Part shown: positions 34,579-42,429 of the stretch, in pieces
Position numbering within the stretch: the first letter of the stretch is position 1
How the letters are laid out: each line of letters begins with the position of its first letter
Source: Anaerolineae bacterium
GTDB taxonomy: Bacteria; Chloroflexota; Anaerolineae; Aggregatilineales; Phototrophicaceae
Length of the DNA: 64,000 nt
Direction: 5' to 3'
NCBI GenBank assembly: GCA_022820665.1
Contig: JAJEFB010000029.1
Location: forward strand, 62,001-126,000
Notes under the pieces: model-generated
What the model was told of the DNA's origin: nothing
What the model saw: only the letters and a program-made list of their open reading frames with translations
The model's database searches: none
Translations under genes and position numbers: made by a program

Positions 34579-35127
34579 CTAAATCTCGACGTAGCGCTTC
34601 CACACTTCGGGACCCGAACCAAGCGCGATCACGAGATAGCTGGTGCGCGGGGTTTTCGGTTCCCAAAGCAGACGCATGCCGGCGACGTTATGCAGGCGAT
34701 TGCTTTTGCGGTGGTTGCATTTGGAGCAGGCGCAGGCGGTATTGGACCAGGTATCCTTGCCGCCCTTGGATCGCGGAATGATGTGGTCAATGGTGAAATC
34801 TCGCTTGCTGAGCACCCTGCCTTTTACCAGCGTACCCATCTTGACGCCGCAATAGATGCAGGTGTAGTCGTCGCGCACAAGCACGCCCTTGCGGCTCCAG
34901 TGAGATTTGCGGCGCGGGACGTTGACGTAGGACCGGAGCGCGATCACTGAGGGAACCTCAAACTTGGTGCGGACTGTGTTCAGGTATTGCCCGGTCTGTT
35001 CAACCGCGATCGCTTTGCCGGCAAGCAACAGGTTTATCGCGCGCTGCACCGTTATCACGGACAGGGGTTCCCACGTGCTACCGTTGAGTAGCAGGACTCG
35101 ATTCTGCAAAACGACGGACCTGGCCAC
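34579..35127 (-). CDS. HNH endonuclease domain protein
   Basis: 182 residues. The N-terminal half (VLLLNGSTWEPLSVITVQRA) is the conserved lead-in of a widespread stand-alone HNH family. The C-terminal HNH fold has paired zinc cysteines CIYC and CACSKCN, the IDHIIPRSKGG core and a final Asn/His (CNHRKSNRL). GTG start at 35127. It has no intein, intron or phage neighbour, so it is probably a chromosomal nuclease of unknown role, not a homing enzyme. Confidence 0.88.
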   Translation of the reverse strand: MARSVVLQNRVLLLNGSTWEPLSVITVQRAINLLLAGKAIAVEQTGQYLNTVRTKFEVPSVIALRSYVNVPRRKSHWSRKGVLVRDDYTCIYCGVKMGTLVKGRVLSKRDFTIDHIIPRSKGGKDTWSNTACACSKCNHRKSNRLHNVAGMRLLWEPKTPRTSYLVIALGSGPEVWKRYVEI

Positions 35128-35181
35128 TATATCTTGAGCCTCTCAAATTACCTGTCAGATCTCAAGTATTGACTGCAACCT

Positions 35182-35226
35182 ATTATATACATGAAATCCG
35201 CGCTTTGACGAATATGTATTTCGTCA
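35182..35226 (-). promoter_or_regulatory. putative promoter/operator of the HNH gene
   Basis: On the minus strand TATAAT lies at 35187-35182, about 55 nt before the HNH start. A 7-bp inverted repeat TGACGAA-N7-TTCGTCA (35206-35226) sits near the -35 position, where no good hexamer exists, suggesting an activator or repressor site. Confidence 0.4.
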
Positions 35227-35317
35227 CAGATGACCGCCGGCGCGTCGGCGAATCACTCGCGGATAAATGACCGGGCGCCGGCAATCCGAATGGGGTTCAG
35301 CAATGCACAGATAGGCT

Positions 35318-35641
35318 TCACTCGGCTCTTTCCTCGGGGACTGTCACAACGGGCTTTTCCAGGATTCGCAGCTCGGGCGTCCTTCGAGCTCGATTCTCTT
35401 CAAGCTCGTTGATGCTCTCTTGAGCGATGTAGCTCACTTCTTTCAGCCAACTGATGAGTTGCGCGGCGTTCTCGAAATCCGCGAGGCGCCGCCAGCGATC
35501 TTCGCAGATTGCTGAATGCAGCTCGTCGAGTAGTTCGTAAGCCAGGTGCAGACGCCGGGCGCTTTCCAGATCTTGGTCTTGTTGCGGTACACTTCTGCTC
35601 ATGCTTGTCATGATGTCTTCGTCTGCTCTGTTTTGATCCAT
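35318..35641 (-). CDS. small hypothetical helical protein
   Basis: 107 residues from ATG 35641; ATG 35611 or 35602 are possible internal starts. Charged and helical (RRLHLAYELLDELHSAICEDRWRRLADFENAAQLI), with no membrane segment or known domain. Its start lies 8 nt downstream of a strong terminator hairpin, so expression must either read through that terminator or begin very close to the gene. Function not recognised. Confidence 0.55.
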   Translation of the reverse strand: MDQNRADEDIMTSMSRSVPQQDQDLESARRLHLAYELLDELHSAICEDRWRRLADFENAAQLISWLKEVSYIAQESINELEENRARRTPELRILEKPVVTVPEERAE

Positions 35642-35648
35642 ATTCAAC

Positions 35649-35686
35649 AAAAAAGGGCGTGTGACTTTTGCCGTCTCACGCCCTTT
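35649..35686 (-). terminator. intrinsic terminator / possible attenuator
   Basis: AAAGGGCGTG/CACGCCCTTT 10-bp stem extended by 3 further pairs across a T-T mismatch, loop of 7 nt, followed on the minus strand by six T. It sits immediately upstream of the gene at 35318-35641 and about 400 nt downstream of the promoter at 36085-36113. Confidence 0.75.
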
Positions 35687-36078
35687 GCTTGGCTTTTATC
35701 GCAGGTGACAGATTCGTACCTTAGCGATGGAAACTGTCGTGAGATCGACACTTCGATTGATTCGGACTGCCAGCCAGATTCATATTGCTTGCGCTGCGAT
35801 CGCTCCATCTACGAGTTGATTCCTCGGCGGGGACGCTTGACGGATTGGCGCTTCTCTTGGCAATTGCGGCCGGTCGACCCTTTGAAGAGACGGCTGGATG
35901 CATTGCCGTTACACGCGAGAGGATGCCGGAGCGCGGACGCGCTGGCTGAACCAGGCTTTGCCTATGTTGGCTGAAACTGCTCATTTGTCCTTTTGGAGCG
36001 CCAATTCAAATGCGCTCGTCCTCCTTTCCGCGTGTCGAGGCAATTTGAAATTGCATCGGTCGTCGGTTCATTCAAACC
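35649..36078 (-). ncRNA. candidate promoter-to-terminator RNA of about 430 nt
   Basis: A well-spaced promoter (36085-36113) and a strong terminator (35649-35686) bracket a stretch with no recognised protein. The only frames are a 16-codon one (start near 36032) and an 87-codon one at 35721-35984 (AGGA 3 nt before its ATG), which is Ser/Arg/Pro-rich and domain-free. I looked for RNase P, tmRNA, SRP and 6S signatures and found none. It could be a small RNA, an attenuated leader of 35318-35641, or an mRNA for the 87-residue frame. Confidence 0.3.
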
Positions 36079-36084
36079 TTCAAC

Positions 36085-36113
36085 AGTATGTCATTGTGGC
36101 TCTAACAAGTCAA
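36085..36113 (-). promoter_or_regulatory. promoter for the 35.6-36.1 kb unit
   Basis: On the minus strand TTGACT, a 17-nt spacer and CATACT. It lies just downstream of the HTH gene stop and points left. Confidence 0.5.
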
Positions 36114-36138
36114 TTACGGCGATTATTACAGCTTTGGA

Positions 36139-36354
36139 CTAAGCCTGTTTCTCGATCACGGTCGAGTCCAACATGGCTTGAATGCTCTTGCCGGTGATAA
36201 ACACGCGGCGCATCCCAGCCGGTTTGCTAACCTGCAAATGCCCGTTCTTGATTAATCGCTTGAGCGTACTCAGGCTGACGCCGAGCAGTTCGGCCGCTTC
36301 TTGCCGGTTATAGACCGCGTCGGGCTTGATATCGAGTTTCTGGATTTCCGCCAC
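36139..36354 (-). CDS. excisionase/MerR-type helix-turn-helix protein
   Basis: 71 residues from GTG 36354. One winged-helix HTH_17 domain: VYNRQEAAELLGVSLSTLKRLIKNGHL, where the second helix is the recognition helix, then MRRVFITGKSIQAMLD. This is the AlpA/excisionase DNA-binding family. No integrase or att-like repeats are nearby, so a stand-alone regulator is at least as likely as a phage remnant. It has its own promoter and a 9-bp inverted repeat in its leader. Confidence 0.85.
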   Translation of the reverse strand: MAEIQKLDIKPDAVYNRQEAAELLGVSLSTLKRLIKNGHLQVSKPAGMRRVFITGKSIQAMLDSTVIEKQA

Positions 36355-36368
36355 CGTCCCTTCCTTTC

Positions 36369-36393
36369 TTTGCCAGTAAAGAATACTGGCAAA
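36369..36393. promoter_or_regulatory. 9-bp inverted repeat upstream of the HTH gene
   Basis: TTTGCCAGT-N7-ACTGGCAAA, perfect over both arms, lies between the HTH promoter and its GTG start. A good candidate operator for autoregulation by the HTH protein, or an mRNA hairpin. Confidence 0.5.
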
Positions 36394-36415
36394 TGGTTTT
36401 CAAAAGATTATTTCT

Positions 36416-36443
36416 ATTATATAGAGTTTATTATGTTTCACAA
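36416..36443 (-). promoter_or_regulatory. promoter for the HTH gene
   Basis: On the minus strand TTGTGA, a 16-nt spacer and TATAAT, with an A+T-rich surround. The expected start is near 36409, giving a leader of about 55 nt that contains the 36369-36393 inverted repeat. Confidence 0.6.
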
Positions 36444-36506
36444 TGGTTCAGATTATACAATACCGCGCAAAACGGATTTTGGAGATTTTGAATCCGGCGG
36501 ACGCCG

Positions 36507-36512
36507 TATAAT
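36507..36512 (+). promoter_or_regulatory. -10 element upstream of the APH-family gene
   Basis: TATAAT 32 nt before the ATG at 36545. No convincing -35 at 16-18 nt; TTTTGA lies at 15 nt. Confidence 0.4.
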
Positions 36513-36544
36513 ATGGAATCTGCGCCACCCAATGGAGACTGACC

Positions 36545-37546
36545 ATGCGCGACAGACCAAAGGTCACCGACGAGCGGATTGTTGCGGGACTTGAGTATGC
36601 CTACGGCATTTCGGTGAGGGCTGTAGAATTCTTGCCCATAGGCAATGACGCGGCCGCAACGACCTTCCGAGTACGTGGAGAGCAGCGCGCCTATTTCTTG
36701 AAGCTGCGCCGGGGCTCCCCCAATCGCGCCTCATTGATCCTTCCCCATCATTTGCGGGTGAACGGCGTCGACAGCGTGGTTGCGCCGCTGGTCACAATTT
36801 CGGGTGCGCTTTTCGCTGAATTAGACGAATACAGCCTGATCCTCTATCCCTGGATTGAGGGCGAATCCAAGTTGGGCAAGACGCTCAGCCCGAGGCAGTG
36901 GCGCGCCTGGGGCGCGATCATGCGCGCCATTCACCGGGCATGCCTTAACGAGCAGTTCAAAGCGCAATTGCCTGAAGAACAATATGGCAAGCGCTGGCTG
37001 AATAGACTGGAGAAAGTCGAGCGCGCGCTAGAGCGAATTCACCAGCCCCATGCATTTGCAAATGACTTGGCGGCGCTCTGGCGCCAAAAAGCCGCCAAGA
37101 TTGAAGAAGCGCGCGAGCGCTATTTGTCCTTGGGATCGCGCTTAGAAGCGCGAGGCAATGAACATGTCATCTGCCACGCCGATATCCATCCGGCCAACAT
37201 TATGGTCGATGACGCCGGCGCCATTCACATCGTCGACTGGGACGAAGTCATTCTCGCGCCCAAGGAAAGAGACCTGATGTTTTTCCTTGTCGACGGCCAT
37301 TCTAATGATGCCGTTTCCGCGTTTTTGGACGGCTACGGCGATTGCCAAGTGGACAAGATTGGGCTCGCGTACTACCGTTACGACTGGGTGCTGCAAGAAT
37401 TCTGCGACTACGGCGAACGCGTATTCCTGTCAAAGGAATTGAGCGACCGCGAATTGCAGTTCTCAATTGACGAATTCAAAAGGTTGTTCGCGCCCGGAGA
37501 CGTGATTGAGTTGGCGGATCTAGCCTATGAAGACAAGGGGGAATGA
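36545..37546 (+). CDS. aminoglycoside phosphotransferase (APH)-family kinase
   Basis: 333 residues, protein-kinase-like fold. The N-lobe has TFRVRGEQRAYFLKLRRG with the ATP-binding Lys. The Brenner motif is ICHADIHPANIMVDD (about residues 212-226), followed by the metal-binding IVDWDEVILAPKERDLMFF. It resembles spectinomycin/hygromycin-type and homoserine-kinase-like members; a resistance role cannot be inferred from sequence alone. Its stop is separated by a single base from the stop of the convergent PhyH gene. Confidence 0.85.
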   Translation: MRDRPKVTDERIVAGLEYAYGISVRAVEFLPIGNDAAATTFRVRGEQRAYFLKLRRGSPNRASLILPHHLRVNGVDSVVAPLVTISGALFAELDEYSLILYPWIEGESKLGKTLSPRQWRAWGAIMRAIHRACLNEQFKAQLPEEQYGKRWLNRLEKVERALERIHQPHAFANDLAALWRQKAAKIEEARERYLSLGSRLEARGNEHVICHADIHPANIMVDDAGAIHIVDWDEVILAPKERDLMFFLVDGHSNDAVSAFLDGYGDCQVDKIGLAYYRYDWVLQEFCDYGERVFLSKELSDRELQFSIDEFKRLFAPGDVIELADLAYEDKGE

Positions 37547-37547
37547 T

Positions 37548-38366
37548 CTACATAGCCTTTGAATCAACCATCTGTATCATTTGCTGCGCATCATCAACAA
37601 AGATGCCGCAGGGACCGCCTTGCTCGCTCGCTGTCATCTCGATGACATCCCCGTCGAAATTCAGAAGGGGATGATAAAACTCGGCAACTTTTTCCGCTTC
37701 GCCGACGACATAATGGGCGATCAATGCCCGGCGAAAGCGGGACTTGCTGGAGTTGGGATAACTGCCGTGGATGACTTGACCGTTGAAAAAGAGGACGTCG
37801 CCCGCGCGCATCAGGACCGGGACTGGCTCCTTCCCCGGCGGGATCGGCACGGTTTTCGAGCTGAAACTCTGTGACAAATCAGCATCAATCAAACAGAGCT
37901 GCGGCAGGTCTTGCGTGCCGGGCACAATCTGAATGCAGCCATTGGCTTCATCGCAGTCATCGACGGCCATCCAGGCCGCCAGGCAAGTGCCCGGACGGAC
38001 GCGCAAGGATTTCTGATCTTGGTGCAGCGCTTGGCCGCGCGCGCCCGGCGGCTTGAAATAGAACATCGTCTGCGCGGCGTAGGGTTCGCGCCCGAGCAGG
38101 GCAGTGGTCCAGTGGCGCAGCCGCGCGTCCAGTAGCCAATCAAGCGAGGGTTGATCGAAGCGATGCGGATGCACCAGACGCGGGTATACCTTGAGCGGAT
38201 CATCGTTTCCCAGCAGCGTCGCCTTGTCAGCTTGGTAACCATGTCCTTGTTTGTTCAAAGCCATGAAATGCGCCTTGAGCGCTTCGACCTCGTCCCTCTC
38301 GAACAGTCCCGGCGCCACCGCGTATCCTTCCTTGAGGAACTGGTTGATGACTTCATCAGGGTTCAT
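37548..38366 (-). CDS. phytanoyl-CoA dioxygenase (PhyH)-family Fe(II)/2-oxoglutarate oxygenase
   Basis: 272 residues with a jelly-roll layout. Iron ligands are the HxD pair in LHQDQKSLRV and the distal His in VIHGSYPNSS; the 2OG-binding Arg is in SRFRRALIAHY. The N-terminus (MNPDEVINQFLKEGYAV) is the typical PhyH start. Substrate unknown. It follows the two FemAB genes on the minus strand with a 10-nt gap, so it is probably cotranscribed with them, which hints at a small-molecule or envelope substrate. Confidence 0.88.
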   Translation of the reverse strand: MNPDEVINQFLKEGYAVAPGLFERDEVEALKAHFMALNKQGHGYQADKATLLGNDDPLKVYPRLVHPHRFDQPSLDWLLDARLRHWTTALLGREPYAAQTMFYFKPPGARGQALHQDQKSLRVRPGTCLAAWMAVDDCDEANGCIQIVPGTQDLPQLCLIDADLSQSFSSKTVPIPPGKEPVPVLMRAGDVLFFNGQVIHGSYPNSSKSRFRRALIAHYVVGEAEKVAEFYHPLLNFDGDVIEMTASEQGGPCGIFVDDAQQMIQMVDSKAM

Positions 38367-38376
38367 GATTGCTCTC

Positions 38377-39444
38377 CTAGTTTCTCAAGAGTCCCATTAT
38401 ACGGGGCGCCAACTTGCTGTAGGCCGCATATAGCCAAGGCCGCGGCGCGAAATCCCAGGCGCCGATATGCCGGACCACCTGCCCGCGGAAACCGCGCTTG
38501 AATTGATAGACTCCCCACAGGCTGTCGCTTTCATCGAAGACATCGGGGGCGCCCCACATATCATATATGGCATAACCTTTCGCTTTGGCCCATTTTATCG
38601 CTTCCCATTGTAACAAATAATTTGGCATCCGCTGCCGCTCCCGGTCCCCGGAAGCGCCGTAGAAATACCAGCAGGTCCTGCCGATGTGGAAAAGGATGAC
38701 ATGCGCGATCGGCTCCCCGGCATATTCGGCGATCAACGCATGAGCCAACCCGGCGCGCATGAAGGCTTGCCAGGCGCGCTTGTAATAGTCATAGCGTCGG
38801 ATCAAAAAGCTGTCGCGCGCGGCCGTGATTCGATAAAGATCATACAAAATCGCGAGATCATCATCGTCCGCGGCGCGAACTGTCACGCCCTTCTTTTTGG
38901 CTCCCCGTATCTTGCGCCGCGTATTGCCGCTCATCGCCATCAGAAGCTCGTCGTCGGTCTGGCCGAGGTCGAATTTGATAGTATTGCGAAATTGCACTTG
39001 CGCATCCGAATATCGCCACCCGCGGTCCTTCAACTGCGTGCAAATTCGGCGCCCCAACGCCGTGTTTTTTTCCCCTTTGCCCCCGGGAATGCCCGTCGCC
39101 AAAACGACATCCGGGTCGATCTTCAGCCAGACAGCTCCCATGCCCCTTGCGCGAGATTCCAGCGCGTCAAGCACCTCAAGAAAGACTGACTCATTTTCGT
39201 AATCCAGCGCCGGCCCCTTGCTGACGTACAAAACCTTAAACGGTCCCATGCTGCGCGTGCCCACGCTCGCCAGAGCAACCGGAATCCCGTCGCGCTCGAA
39301 TGCCAAGCGAGTCGGTTGCCAGCCGACCGTCCGTCGCTTGAATTCGCCCCAATCCCAAGTCTGCAAGATATGCGCCGCCGGCAACTGCTTCAAGCGACTG
39401 TTCCATTGGTCGCGATCGGCGATCTCGGAAACGGTGAGGATAAT
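38377..39444 (-). CDS. FemAB/FemX-family aminoacyltransferase-like protein (second of tandem pair, non-canonical start)
   Basis: GNAT-fold protein of the family that adds amino acids to peptidoglycan precursors from aminoacyl-tRNA. Conserved parts: HILQTWDWGEFKRR, NTRRKIRGAKKKGV, AYAGEPIAHVILF-like core, YFYGASGDRERQRMPNYLLQWEAIKWAK and YDMWG. The homologous N-terminus (ILTVSEIADRDQWNSRL) begins upstream of the first TTG at 39393. Between the TAG of the preceding gene (39474-39472) and that TTG there is no ATG, GTG or TTG in frame. An ATT at 39444 (AAAGGA just upstream) or the following ATC is the best start. About 355 residues. Confidence 0.8.
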   Translation of the reverse strand: MILTVSEIADRDQWNSRLKQLPAAHILQTWDWGEFKRRTVGWQPTRLAFERDGIPVALASVGTRSMGPFKVLYVSKGPALDYENESVFLEVLDALESRARGMGAVWLKIDPDVVLATGIPGGKGEKNTALGRRICTQLKDRGWRYSDAQVQFRNTIKFDLGQTDDELLMAMSGNTRRKIRGAKKKGVTVRAADDDDLAILYDLYRITAARDSFLIRRYDYYKRAWQAFMRAGLAHALIAEYAGEPIAHVILFHIGRTCWYFYGASGDRERQRMPNYLLQWEAIKWAKAKGYAIYDMWGAPDVFDESDSLWGVYQFKRGFRGQVVRHIGAWDFAPRPWLYAAYSKLAPRIMGLLRN

Positions 39445-39471
39445 GGATTCCTTTCCGGCAATAGCGAAGCG

Positions 39472-40500
39472 CTAGCCGCTAAACTTGAGCGCTGTTCGGT
39501 AGGCGCCGTAGACCAGTGGATTGAAAGCCAAATCCCAGGTGCCAGCCGTGCGGCGGATTCGTCCTCCCCAGCCGCGCTTGAAGCCATACACGCCCCATAA
39601 GCCATCCGAACGCTGCTGAAACTGCGTTTCAAGAGTTTCCTGGTCGTGGTCGGGTATGCCCCACATATCGTAACAGAGGCAGCCGCGCGCTTTCGCCCAC
39701 TGAATCGCCCGCCATTGCAAGCCATAGCTGGCGTAATGGTTGCTATTCTCCCGTGATGACGCGCCGTAGAAATACCAAGCGGTAGACCCAAGGGCGAAGA
39801 TCATGATCGCGCCGAGCGATTTGTCGTTGCGCTTCGCAAGCAACAGCGCGCCATGCTCCGGGATGAACAGTTCAAAGACCCGCTCAAAGTATTCTAGGCT
39901 ATGTACGCCGAAGTCCTTGCGTTCGCCCGTCATCTGCATCAAACGATTGAAGTCTTCAAGGTCCTCCCGCGAACCTTGAGTGTAGTCGATGCCCGCTTTT
40001 AAGCTCTTGCGGATCTTGCGTCGCGTCCCTTGATTCATGCGTTTCAGTATGATTTCGTCATCATCTCTAATGTCAATTTGAACAGTATTGTTGGGTTGGA
40101 TTGACTGTGGACTTGGCGCGAACCCCATAGCCGAAAAATCCGGCGCCGGCTGATCTTGAAAATGTCCAGCTTCCACTTTCAGGAAGGCTGCGCCCGTCTC
40201 CGAACGGATGGCTTCCCAGAGCGCCGGGTAATGCTCTTCGTCCGTCGCGTAGGGTCCGCGCGGCAGGTATGCCATTCTGCCCAAGCCGAGTGGCAAGTTT
40301 TTGAGCAAGACCGACGCTCCCGCCACGATCCCGCTGCCGTCTGATAGCGCGACGATTTGAGCGTCCCAGCCGAACTGAGATTTTAGCGCGCCCCAGGCTG
40401 CCAACTGCAACAGATGCGCTCGCGCCTGGCTCCGCACAAAATGATCCCAATCCTCGGGATTGGGGCGCAGGACGGTATGCGTGACAAGGCCTTCGCTCAT
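39472..40500 (-). CDS. FemAB/FemX-family aminoacyltransferase-like protein (first of tandem pair)
   Basis: 342 residues from ATG 40500. Paralogue of the next gene: AHLLQLAAWGALKSQFGW, NQGTRRKIRKSLKAG, WYFYGASSRENSNHYASYGLQWRAIQW (motif positions) and CYDMWGIPD. Such proteins modify the stem peptide of lipid II in many Gram-positives; a comparable bridge-forming job here is an inference, supported only by the complete Mur pathway in the window. It ends in TAG, and the same frame stays open into the second FemAB gene. Confidence 0.88.
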   Translation of the reverse strand: MSEGLVTHTVLRPNPEDWDHFVRSQARAHLLQLAAWGALKSQFGWDAQIVALSDGSGIVAGASVLLKNLPLGLGRMAYLPRGPYATDEEHYPALWEAIRSETGAAFLKVEAGHFQDQPAPDFSAMGFAPSPQSIQPNNTVQIDIRDDDEIILKRMNQGTRRKIRKSLKAGIDYTQGSREDLEDFNRLMQMTGERKDFGVHSLEYFERVFELFIPEHGALLLAKRNDKSLGAIMIFALGSTAWYFYGASSRENSNHYASYGLQWRAIQWAKARGCLCYDMWGIPDHDQETLETQFQQRSDGLWGVYGFKRGWGGRIRRTAGTWDLAFNPLVYGAYRTALKFSG

Positions 40501-40797
40501 GTCGTTATTCTGTGTTAGCTCATGTGCAAATCATAGACCGAGTTTGCCGCTTGAAAACGCGATATTCAAGACGGACCGAGATCATCGTCTCCTCTCTTGA
40601 TGGTCGACAGAAGAGGTATTGGCGTGCAAACGAAGGCCTGAAAAAATCCCCTCACTTTAGTCACCAACAATCCGTTGCACTTGGGTACTGGTGATGATAT
40701 ACTAGCGGAGTTTGTGATAAATGGCGCAATCGGATGCCGAAATGTCGTTGCTCAGCGTCGCGGCATCAGTCCTAACCAGTTCGAGGGTATTGCTCCG
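40501..40797. other. divergent intergenic region, femAB / nuoA
   Basis: 297 nt. It contains the nuo promoter at 40675-40703 and an inverted repeat CTTGAA-N9-TTCAAG at 40550-40570, close to where the leftward femAB promoter should be. No gene is seen. Confidence 0.5.
40675..40703 (+). promoter_or_regulatory. promoter of the nuo-atp block
   Basis: TTGCAC, a 17-nt spacer and TATACT, giving a leader of roughly 88 nt before the nuoA ATG. Confidence 0.5.
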
Positions 40798-41160
40798 ATG
40801 AATGTACTGAACGAATGGGCTTTTGTCGGTTTGTTCGCGTTGATGGCGCCGGTATTCCCGGCTTTGCCGATCGTGATTGCCTGGCTTTTCCGCCCGCGCA
40901 AGCCCAACGCGCTGAAGAGTTCCACCTATGAATGCGGTGTGGAAACCATCGGCGACACCTGGGTGCAGTTTCGCGTCCAATATTATATCTACGGTTTGAT
41001 TTTTCTGGTATTTGATGTGGAAATGGTTTTCTTGTTCCCGTGGGCTGTCGCCTATAACGAACTGAACCTGTTCGGATTCGTGGCGGGCTTCCTGTTCATC
41101 TTCTTGCTGACTGACGCGCTCTTCTATGCCTGGAAGAAGAACGCCCTGGATTGGAAGTAA
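40798..41160 (+). CDS. nuoA: NADH-quinone oxidoreductase subunit A
   Basis: Small membrane subunit of complex I, 120 residues, three TM helices. ATG 40798 has GAGGG upstream and starts MNVLNEWAFVGLF. YECGVETIGDTWVQFRVQYY is the quinone-site loop (the Cys-Gly-x-E signature), followed by FLVFDVEMVFLFPWA. First gene of a membrane-arm-only series; nuoB, C and D, which normally follow, are missing. Confidence 0.95.
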   Translation: MNVLNEWAFVGLFALMAPVFPALPIVIAWLFRPRKPNALKSSTYECGVETIGDTWVQFRVQYYIYGLIFLVFDVEMVFLFPWAVAYNELNLFGFVAGFLFIFLLTDALFYAWKKNALDWK

Positions 41161-41189
41161 GCTCGGGCGAAGGCTTGCCGGAGACGACT

Positions 41190-42416
41190 ATGGACGAACT
41201 CTGTACCGGTCTATGTAAATTGATGGTGGAGTCGGGGGCTGACGCCGGGCTGGCGCAGTTCGTCTCGCTGCTGGTTGGCGTCTTGCTGGTCAGCGGCGTG
41301 CCGCTTTTGACAGTCATCATCTTGATCTGGGTGGAGCGCAAGGTCGCCGCCAGGATCCAGGACCGCATCGGGCCCAACCGCGTGGGTCCCCTCGGGCTGA
41401 TGCAGACCTTTGCCGACTTGCTCAAGCTGCTCGGCAAGGAAGACATCACGCCGACCTCTGCCGATCGCGTACTCTATAATGCCGCGCCCTTGGTTTCATT
41501 CGCATCCGTCGTGCTCATTTGGGTAGTGGTGCCCTTCACGCCTTTCCATTTCGGCGTCGATTTAGAGATCGGCGCCTTGTATTTCGTGGCGATAGCGTCT
41601 TTAGGCACGCTTGCGATAATGACCGCGGGCTGGGCAAGCAACAACAAATACGCCTTGCTGGGCGCCTTTCGCGTGGTCGCGCTGCTGGTGAGCTATGAAG
41701 TGCCGCTCGTTTTCGCGCTTCTGGTGCCTGTGATGCTGGCCGGCAGCATGAGCATGCTTGATATTGTCAACGCGCAAACGGGCATGTGGTTCGTTGTGCT
41801 TTCGCCGCTGGCCTTCGCGATTTTCTACATTTCATCACAAGCTGAAACCGGTCGCGCGCCCTTCGATCTGATCGAAGCCGAATCGGAATTGGTGGCGGGC
41901 TTCAATATCGAATATTCGGGCATGAAATTCGGCATGTTCTTCGCCGCCGAATTCTTGCACGTCTTCACAAACGGCATCTTGATGGCGCTGCTCTTCTTCG
42001 GCGGTTGGATGGGACCGCTCTATTACGAATCGCCGCTGATCGCCTTCGGCTGGCTGGGCCTCAAAGGCGCGATCATCTATTTGACCACGCTCTGGCTGCG
42101 CAATACGGTCCCGCGTCTGCGCATTGATCAAATCATGGCATTCAACTGGAAGTTCCTGGTGCCGCTGTCCATTGCCAACTTGATTTTGCTTTCAGCAGCG
42201 CTAAAGATCATGCAAGAGTTGGGCATTGCGCCTCGCGACATGCTGTCAGCAAGTTTCGTGGAAGTCTTGCCGACGACAGTCATCATGCTGTTGATCAACC
42301 TGGTGATGGTCGCTTACCTGTTGGGCATCTTGCGCAAGCGCGGGCAGGAAGCCCGCCGCGAGTCGGTGACCAATCAGGGGGCGCTGGCGCAGGTGGCGAG
42401 CGGAGCCGGGGACTAG
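41190..42416 (+). CDS. nuoH: NADH-quinone oxidoreductase subunit H
   Basis: Membrane subunit linking the quinone cavity to the proton pumps; eight TM helices, 408 residues from ATG 41190 (GGAG 6 nt upstream). WVERKVAARIQDRIGPNRVGP, the GWASNNKYALLGAFR loop, EAESELVAGFNIEYSG and LWLRNTVPRLRIDQIM are the conserved cytoplasmic/quinone-site motifs. nuoI, which usually follows nuoH, is not here. Confidence 0.97.
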   Translation: MDELCTGLCKLMVESGADAGLAQFVSLLVGVLLVSGVPLLTVIILIWVERKVAARIQDRIGPNRVGPLGLMQTFADLLKLLGKEDITPTSADRVLYNAAPLVSFASVVLIWVVVPFTPFHFGVDLEIGALYFVAIASLGTLAIMTAGWASNNKYALLGAFRVVALLVSYEVPLVFALLVPVMLAGSMSMLDIVNAQTGMWFVVLSPLAFAIFYISSQAETGRAPFDLIEAESELVAGFNIEYSGMKFGMFFAAEFLHVFTNGILMALLFFGGWMGPLYYESPLIAFGWLGLKGAIIYLTTLWLRNTVPRLRIDQIMAFNWKFLVPLSIANLILLSAALKIMQELGIAPRDMLSASFVEVLPTTVIMLLINLVMVAYLLGILRKRGQEARRESVTNQGALAQVASGAGD

Positions 42417-42429
42417 GGAGACGCAGAAG

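Noticed and set aside
35546..35974. 142-codon plus-strand frame across the terminator region
   Set aside because: No start signal, crosses a strong intrinsic terminator on the other strand, and has no domain. A CxxC-like pair in it looks accidental.
35318..36354. Prophage or integrative element remnant
   Set aside because: An excisionase-like HTH and an HNH gene are near each other, but there is no integrase, structural gene, tRNA target or flanking direct repeat.
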